64,000 bases of DNA, from NCBI RefSeq assembly GCF_017744395.1, contig NZ_JAGIBI010000001.1, forward strand, positions 744,001-808,000, written 5' to 3'. Both the position numbers and the translations under genes were made by a program. Shown here piece by piece: positions 58,806 through 64,000 of this stretch. The notes beneath the pieces are model-generated. The model searched no databases and was not told where the DNA came from. It worked only from the letters and a program-made list of their open reading frames with translations. Source of the DNA: Herbaspirillum sp. (lineage in GTDB: Bacteria > Pseudomonadota > Gammaproteobacteria > Burkholderiales > Burkholderiaceae_D). Position 1 is the stretch's first letter; each line of letters begins with the position of its first letter.

Positions 58806-59696
58806 ATGACACCCAACAACTTCTCCACCGTGCGCGACCTGTTGCGCTTCGCCGTGACCCGCTTCAACACCGAGCAACTGTTCTTCGGCCACGGCAGCAG
58901 CAACGCCTTCGACGAGGCGGCCTACCTGATCCTGCATACGCTGAAGCTGCCGCTGGACCAGCTCGATCCCTTCCTCGACGCGCGCCTGCTGCCCGACGAG
59001 ATCGCCGCCGTCATGCGCATGATCGAGCGCCGCAGCAAGGACCGCGTGCCGGCCGCCTATCTCACCAACGAAGCCTGGCTGGGCGCCTACCGCTTCTACG
59101 TGGACGAGCGCGTGATCGTGCCGCGCTCCTTCATCGCCGAACTGATCCCGCACCATTTCTCGCCGTGGATCCAGGATCCGGACGCCATCGAAAACGTGCT
59201 GGACCTGTGCACCGGTTCCGGCTGCCTGCCGATCCTGCTGGCCGACGCCTTCCCCAACGCCCAGGTCGATGCCGTCGACATCTCGGCCGATGCGCTGGAA
59301 GTGGCGCACAGGAACGTCGCCGACTACCACCTGCAAGACCGCATCACGCTGGTCGAATCCGACCTCTACACGCAACTGGCGCCGCGCAAGTACGACCTGA
59401 TCATCAGCAATCCGCCTTACGTGAATTCCGGCTCGATGGCCAAGCTGCCGCAGGAATACCTGCGCGAGCCGCAACTGGCGCTGGCCGGCGGAGAAGACGG
59501 CATGGACCTGGTGCGCAAGATCGTAGCCGGCGCCGCCGAACGCCTGACCGAAAACGGCGTGCTGGTGGTCGAGATCGGCAACGAACGCGAATTCGCCGAA
59601 GCCGCCTTCCCCGACCTGGAACTGACCTGGCTGACCACCAGCGCCGGCGACGACATGGTGTTCCTGCTCACGGCCGAACAGTTGCAACTGAACTAA
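58806..59696 (+). CDS. prmB: Ribosomal protein L3 N5-glutamine methyltransferase
   Basis: 296 residues from the ATG at 58806; an apparent longer frame only overlaps dapE. PrmB methylates a glutamine in ribosomal protein L3. An N-terminal helical domain is followed by a class I methyltransferase fold with VLDLCTGSGCLPILLADAFP and the catalytic ISNPPYVNSG. The wording LDLCTGSGC and the PRSFIAELI motif upstream fit PrmB rather than PrmC. It lies 32 bases after dapE and 7 before the ABC-F gene. Confidence 0.93.
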   Translation: MTPNNFSTVRDLLRFAVTRFNTEQLFFGHGSSNAFDEAAYLILHTLKLPLDQLDPFLDARLLPDEIAAVMRMIERRSKDRVPAAYLTNEAWLGAYRFYVDERVIVPRSFIAELIPHHFSPWIQDPDAIENVLDLCTGSGCLPILLADAFPNAQVDAVDISADALEVAHRNVADYHLQDRITLVESDLYTQLAPRKYDLIISNPPYVNSGSMAKLPQEYLREPQLALAGGEDGMDLVRKIVAGAAERLTENGVLVVEIGNEREFAEAAFPDLELTWLTTSAGDDMVFLLTAEQLQLN

Positions 59697-59703
59697 GCAC
59701 GCA

Positions 59704-61674
59704 ATGATCCGTTTCCAGCAAGTTTCCCTCCAGCGCGGCGTCAAGCCGTTGCTGGAGAATGTCGACCTCACGCTCAACCCGGGCGACAAGATCGGCCTGA
59801 TCGGCGCCAACGGCGCCGGCAAGTCCAGCCTGTTCGCCATGCTGCGCGACGAACTGCATCCCGACCAGGGCAGCATCGACTTCCCCGCGCGCTGGCGCAT
59901 GGCCTATGTGGCGCAGGAAACCCCGGCGCTGGATCGCGCGGCGATCGAATACGCCATCGACGGCGATGCCCACCTGCGCGAACTGCAAGCCGCGCTGGCA
60001 GAGGCCGAAGCGCAGCCCGACGCCACCCATGACGGCAACCGCATCGCCGAACTGCACACCGCGCTGGCCGATGCCGACGCCTACACCGTGCGCTCGCGCG
60101 CCGAGCAATTGCTGCTGGGCCTGGGCTTTTCGCTGGAGCAGATGGAACGGCCGGTGGCCAGTTTCTCGGGCGGCTGGCGCATGCGCCTGAACCTGGCGCA
60201 GGCGCTGATGTGCCCGTCCGACCTGCTGCTGCTGGACGAACCGACCAACCACCTGGACCTGGACGCCATCATCTGGTTGGAAGACTGGCTGAAGCGCTAC
60301 CAGGGCACGCTCTTGATCATCTCCCACGACCGCGACTTCCTTGACGGCGTGGTCAACGTGATCGTCCACATCGACGACCGCAAGCTGAAGCGCTATTCCG
60401 GCAACTATTCCTCGTTCGAGCGCCAGCGTTCGGCGCAACTGGAACTGATGGCCGGCATGATCGAAAAGCAGCAGCGCCAACGCGCCCACCTGCAATCCTT
60501 CATCGACCGCTTCAAGGCCAAGGCCACCAAGGCGCGCCAGGCGCAAAGCCGGATGAAGGCGCTGTCGAAGATGGAAGAACTGGCGCCGCTGCGCGCGGCG
60601 GCTGAATTCTCGTTCGAGTTCCGCGAGCCGCTTTCCGCGCCGAATCCGCTGCTGGTGATGGAAAAGGTCAATGCCGGCTATCGCATCGGAGAGGATGAGA
60701 AGATCATCGTGCGCGGCATCGACTTCTCGCTGCAGAACGGCCAGCGTATCGGCCTGCTGGGCGTCAACGGCGCCGGCAAGTCGACGCTGATCAAGACCGT
60801 GGCGGGCGAGATCGATCCATTGTCCGGCACCTCCCGTTTAGGCAAGGGCCTGGTGATCGGCTACTTCGCCCAGCACCAGGTCGAGATGCTGCGCCACGAC
60901 GAATCGCCGCTGTGGCACATAACACGGCTGGCGCCGGACGTGCGCGAGCAGGAACTGCGCAACTTCCTCGGCAGCTTCAATTTCAACGGCACCATGGCGA
61001 CCTCCTCGATCGCGCCCTTCTCCGGCGGCGAAAAGGCGCGCCTGGCGCTGGCGCTGATCGTGTGGCAGCGCCCCAACCTGCTGCTGCTGGACGAACCAAC
61101 CAACCACCTCGACCTGGAAACCCGTGAAGCGCTGACGATGGCGTTGGCGCAGTTCGAAGGCACGCTGGTGCTGGTCTCGCACGATCGCCACCTGCTGCGC
61201 GCCACCACCGACCAGTTCCTGATCGTGGCCGACGGCAAGCTGCAGCCGTTCGACGGCGACCTCGACGACTACAAGGACTGGCTGTTCAAGACCAAGCTGG
61301 CCGCGCGCAACGATGCCGCTGCCGCGCCGTCCGCGCCCCTGCCCGGCAAGGTGGCCGCCGAGCCGGAAGCGGCCGTGTCGCTGGTCGACCGCAAGGAGCA
61401 AAAGCGCCTGGAGGCCGAGCAGCGGCAAAAGATGTCGGCCCTGAAGAAGCCGATCGAACAGCGCATCAAGCACCTCGACGAACAGATCGCCAAGCTCAAC
61501 GCCCGCAAGTCCGAGATCGACGCGCGCCTGGCCAGCCCGGACATCTACGACGCCGCCAACAAGGAAGAACTCAAGACGCTGATCACCGACCAGGCCTATT
61601 GCGCCAAGGAACTCGAACAGATGGAAAACGAGTGGCTGGAGCAGCAGGACGCGCTGGAGCAGCTGCAAGCCTGA
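59704..61674 (+). CDS. ABC-F family ATPase (YheS-like)
   Basis: 656 residues. Two ABC ATPase domains without membrane segments: Walker A GANGAGKSS and GVNGAGKST, signatures FSGGWRMRLNLAQ and FSGGEKARLALAL, Walker B LLLDEPTNHLDLD and LLLDEPTNHLDLE. The P-site linker (about 240-310) lies between them, and a C-terminal coiled coil (about 565-656) ends EQQDALEQLQA. The opening FQQVSLQRGVKPLLENVDLT and length resemble E. coli YheS. ABC-F proteins act on stalled or special ribosome states. Confidence 0.92.
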   Translation: MIRFQQVSLQRGVKPLLENVDLTLNPGDKIGLIGANGAGKSSLFAMLRDELHPDQGSIDFPARWRMAYVAQETPALDRAAIEYAIDGDAHLRELQAALAEAEAQPDATHDGNRIAELHTALADADAYTVRSRAEQLLLGLGFSLEQMERPVASFSGGWRMRLNLAQALMCPSDLLLLDEPTNHLDLDAIIWLEDWLKRYQGTLLIISHDRDFLDGVVNVIVHIDDRKLKRYSGNYSSFERQRSAQLELMAGMIEKQQRQRAHLQSFIDRFKAKATKARQAQSRMKALSKMEELAPLRAAAEFSFEFREPLSAPNPLLVMEKVNAGYRIGEDEKIIVRGIDFSLQNGQRIGLLGVNGAGKSTLIKTVAGEIDPLSGTSRLGKGLVIGYFAQHQVEMLRHDESPLWHITRLAPDVREQELRNFLGSFNFNGTMATSSIAPFSGGEKARLALALIVWQRPNLLLLDEPTNHLDLETREALTMALAQFEGTLVLVSHDRHLLRATTDQFLIVADGKLQPFDGDLDDYKDWLFKTKLAARNDAAAAPSAPLPGKVAAEPEAAVSLVDRKEQKRLEAEQRQKMSALKKPIEQRIKHLDEQIAKLNARKSEIDARLASPDIYDAANKEELKTLITDQAYCAKELEQMENEWLEQQDALEQLQA

Positions 61675-61800
61675 AGCGGCCCGTGCGGCATAAGCTTCCT
61701 ACATCAATGTATGAAGCGAGCCCTTGCACTTTGGCGAAACGGAGGCATCATGGCTGCCTGGCTGCTTTTTTGCGGCCTTCATTCTGAAAGGAAGCACGCA

Positions 61801-62604
61801 ATGAACAAGAACTTCAAGACATGGCTGCTGGCTGCCGCCGGCGCAACCCTGCTGGCATCGAGCCTGTCGGCCTCCGCCGCCGACCTGCTGCAGACGGTCA
61901 AGGGCCGCGGCACGCTGAAAGTGGCGCTGGAAGGCAATTACCCGCCGTTCAACTTCAAGGATCCCAAGACCGGCCAACTGACCGGCTTCGAGGTCGACGT
62001 CGCCAACCTGCTGGCGGCCAAGCTGGGCGTCAAGCCCGAGTTCACCACCACCGAATGGAGCGGCATCCTGGCCGGCCTGGGCGCCGGCAAGTACGACGTC
62101 ATCATCAACCAGGTCGGCATCACCGACGAGCGCCAGAAGGCGTTCGATTTCTCCGATCCGTACACCCTGTCGAGCGCGCAATTGATCGTGCGCAAGGATG
62201 AGAAGCGCCAGTTCAACAGCCTGGAAGACCTGAAGGGCAAGAAACTGGGCCTGGGCCAGGGCACCAACTTCGAGCAGAAAGCCAAGAGCGTGCCGGGCAT
62301 CGACGTGCGCACCTATCCCGGCTCGCCCGAGTATCTGGCCGACCTGGCTGCCGGCCGCATCGATGCTGCATTGAACGACAGCCTGCTGGTGAGCTATATT
62401 CTGAAGTCGACCAAGCTGCCGCTCAAGGGCGGCAGCCCGGTGGGCGCGGTCGACAAGATCGGCATCCCGTTCCGCAAGGACAATCCGGAGTTCAAGGCCG
62501 CGCTGAACAAGGCCCTGGCCGATATCAAGGCGGACGGCAGCTTCAAGCAGGCGTCCGAGAAGTGGTTCGGCATTGACGTCAGCCAGCCGCCGAAAGCACA
62601 ATAA
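61801..62604 (+). CDS. Polar amino acid (cystine-like) ABC transporter substrate-binding protein
   Basis: 267 residues from the ATG at 61801, with AAGGAAG upstream. The signal peptide ends SLSASAAD. The mature protein is a type-II periplasmic binding protein (SBP_bac_3): LKVALEGNYPPFNFKDPKTG, LTGFEVDVANLLAAKLGV, YDVIINQVGITDERQKAFDF and LGLGQGTNFEQ. It is closest in feel to FliY/TcyJ cystine-binding proteins, though ligand is not provable from sequence. The permease gene follows after a terminator. Confidence 0.9.
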   Translation: MNKNFKTWLLAAAGATLLASSLSASAADLLQTVKGRGTLKVALEGNYPPFNFKDPKTGQLTGFEVDVANLLAAKLGVKPEFTTTEWSGILAGLGAGKYDVIINQVGITDERQKAFDFSDPYTLSSAQLIVRKDEKRQFNSLEDLKGKKLGLGQGTNFEQKAKSVPGIDVRTYPGSPEYLADLAAGRIDAALNDSLLVSYILKSTKLPLKGGSPVGAVDKIGIPFRKDNPEFKAALNKALADIKADGSFKQASEKWFGIDVSQPPKAQ

Positions 62605-62645
62605 GGCCCGCGCCGGCATGTTGCCCGGCGCCGCTGTTTCGCCCC

Positions 62646-62693
62646 GCCTCGCGCCGAGGCAGATTTATCCCCGCATCGCGGGGATAATTTTTT
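62646..62693 (+). terminator. Intrinsic terminator between binding protein and permease genes
   Basis: TTATCCCCGC (62665-62674) and GCGGGGATAA (62678-62687) form a 10-bp stem with a 3-base loop followed by six T. A smaller GCCTCG-CGC-CGAGGC hairpin (62646-62660) precedes it. Partial read-through would give far more binding protein than permease. Confidence 0.88.
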
Positions 62694-62700
62694 ATATCGA

Positions 62701-63366
62701 ATGCCTATGGAAATCGCCGAACTGCTACAGCAAGCCGCTCCCACGCTGATGAAGGGATTAGGCTATACCTTGCTGTTCGCGTTGTCGTCCATGCTGGGCG
62801 GGCTGGTGCTGGGTTTCGTGCTGGCGGTGGCGCGCATCGTGCCATGGCGCCTGCTGCACTGGCCGGCCGCGCTCTACGTGAGCCTGATGCGCGGTACCCC
62901 GCTGCTGGTGCAGATCTTCGTCGTGTATTACGGCTTGCCCAGCGCCGGCATCGAGTTCTCGCCGCTGGCGGCCGGCGTGCTCACCCTGAGCCTGAACGCC
63001 GGCGCCTACCTGTCCGAAAGCCTGCGCGGCGCCATCCTGGGTGTGACGCGCGGCCAATGGAACGCCTCCTACAGCATCGGCCTGACCTATTTCCAGACGC
63101 TGCGCTACATCATCGTGCCGCAGGCGGTGCGCATCGCCGTCCCGGCCATGAGCAATACCCTGATCAGCCTGATCAAGGACACCTCACTGGTGTCGGTGAT
63201 CACCGTCACCGAACTGATGCTGGCCACCAAGGAAGTCATCGCCGTGACCTTCCGCCCGCTGCCGCTGTACATTGCCGCCGCCGGCATTTACTGGATACTG
63301 AGCCTGTGCTTCGAAGCATTGCAGCATCGCCTCGAGAAACGACTTGGAAAGGCGCACCAGGCCTGA
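62701..63366 (+). CDS. Polar amino acid ABC transporter permease
   Basis: 221 residues (ATG at 62707 is an alternative). The HisM/TcyL-type permease has about five membrane helices and the ATPase-contacting loop LSESLRGAILGVTRGQWNAS, then GLTYFQTLRYIIVPQAVRI. It begins AELLQQAAPTLMKGLGYTLL, usual for this group. It should work with the binding protein encoded upstream, but no ATPase gene follows, so the nucleotide-binding subunit must come from elsewhere. Confidence 0.93.
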   Translation: MPMEIAELLQQAAPTLMKGLGYTLLFALSSMLGGLVLGFVLAVARIVPWRLLHWPAALYVSLMRGTPLLVQIFVVYYGLPSAGIEFSPLAAGVLTLSLNAGAYLSESLRGAILGVTRGQWNASYSIGLTYFQTLRYIIVPQAVRIAVPAMSNTLISLIKDTSLVSVITVTELMLATKEVIAVTFRPLPLYIAAAGIYWILSLCFEALQHRLEKRLGKAHQA

Positions 63367-63411
63367 GCTGCAGCCCGCGTTCCTCATCCCGCGCCTGCGG
63401 AGCGCAAAAAC

Positions 63412-63449
63412 AAAAAGCCCGGACGGGATTTTCGTCCGGGCTTTCTTTT
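63412..63449. terminator. Bidirectional terminator after the permease gene
   Basis: AGCCCGGACG (63416-63425) and CGTCCGGGCT (63433-63442) form a perfect 10-bp stem with a 7-base loop, flanked by AAAAA and TTCTTTTC. It serves the permease gene and the convergent small gene. Confidence 0.92.
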
Positions 63450-63543
63450 CATAAAATTACCAATCAGCTACAGCTTGCCGTATTCGCTCCGCCACAGCTT
63501 GACTGCAGGAAGACGGCGGAGCCGTCATTCTTATTTCCGGGCA

Positions 63544-63819
63544 TCAACGCTTGACGCGGTAAATGTCCTGTCCGACTTCATTGATCTGGCGCCGCAATTC
63601 GCGCCGCTCATCCGGACTCATCTTTCCGCCGCGACGCTGCTCCTGGTCGCCGGCCATCTGGTCACGACGATCCTGCTGGCCGAATTCCGTGTTGCGCTGC
63701 CTGAAGTCGCCCTGCTGCGCCTGCCGGTCGCCCTGGTGAGGCCCGGCCATCGAAGCAGACACCGCTCCCAGCGCCAGTACCGCGGCCAGACAGAGCTTGT
63801 TGACTACTGCAATCTTCAT
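63544..63819 (-). CDS. Small secreted Gln/Arg-rich hypothetical protein
   Basis: 91 residues from the ATG at 63819 (a GTG at 63834 is an alternative). A signal peptide (KIAVVNKLCLAAVLALGAVS, then ASMAG) is followed by a very hydrophilic Gln/Arg/Asp-rich segment and the ending MSPDERRELRRQINEVGQDI before a short basic tail. The last motif recurs in small exported proteins of Burkholderiales as I remember them. Function unknown. The 166 bases from here to the right edge hold no gene that I can support, apart from a possible ATG at 63990 too close to the edge to judge. Confidence 0.7.
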   Translation of the reverse strand: MKIAVVNKLCLAAVLALGAVSASMAGPHQGDRQAQQGDFRQRNTEFGQQDRRDQMAGDQEQRRGGKMSPDERRELRRQINEVGQDIYRVKR

Positions 63820-64000
63820 AATGCGTTTTTCCACAATTTCAGGGGAATCAATCGGATATCTTCAACGTGATTCCAGTGTAGGGCGCAGGCCGCGATGGTA
63901 TAAGATGATTAAGGTAAGGTATGTAACACTTTGTAATGAATACTCGGCCCCGACTTGCTCAAAATTGCGAAGACGCTACCATAGGCACCATGAACTCTAC

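Overview
The window looks like a chromosomal core segment of a high-GC betaproteobacterium, most probably Oxalobacteraceae near Herbaspirillum. This rests on gene order (rpsB-tsf-pyrH-frr-uppS-cdsA-dxr-rseP-bamA-ompH-lpxD-fabZ-lpxA-lpxB-rnhB), a paired cyanophycin synthetase locus of the Cupriavidus/Burkholderia type, and GC-rich third codon positions throughout. The family assignment is inference; no 16S gene or other marker is present. I found no tRNA, rRNA, CRISPR array, insertion sequence or integrase.

Layout. 1-1704 (minus): start of a truncated serine hydrolase, then qmcA and nfeD (membrane quality control). 1837-5414: divergent ppsA and ppsR, i.e. PEP synthase and its regulatory kinase/phosphatase. 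5451-22049 (minus): DUF6314, a TrmH-type methyltransferase, rnhB, the lipid A and outer-membrane assembly genes, isoprenoid and phospholipid genes, then frr, pyrH, tsf and rpsB. 22339-26790 (plus): map, glnD and a pseudouridine synthase.

26950-34539 (plus) is the clearest accessory island: a LuxR-type regulator, a 1521-residue two-partner-secretion exoprotein with GLUG repeats and five tandem 87-residue MBG-type repeats, and its TpsB transporter. A CCCCCA-TT-TGGGGG dyad lies between regulator and exoprotein, at a position that fits an activator site. 34596-42628 is a cyanophycin locus: DUF1854 protein and a zinc-ribbon ABC exporter (minus), divergent from a short cyanophycin synthetase (cphA') and a full-length one (cphA).

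42724-51495 (minus): def, galU, ligA, zipA, smc. 51750-54800: an orphan type-1 periplasmic binding protein and, convergent to it, a chemoreceptor ending in a CheR-docking-like pentapeptide. 55098-61674 (plus): dapC, dapD, an ArsC/Spx-like reductase, dapE, prmB and an ABC-F ATPase. 61801-63366: a polar amino acid binding protein and permease split by an intrinsic terminator, with no ATPase gene. 63544-63819: a small secreted Gln/Arg-rich protein.

Most of the window is ordinary housekeeping. The parts least explained by known biology are the ABC transporter and DUF1854 pair tied to cyanophycin synthesis, the regulator-operator-exoprotein island, and several long perfect hairpins without U-tracts between core genes.
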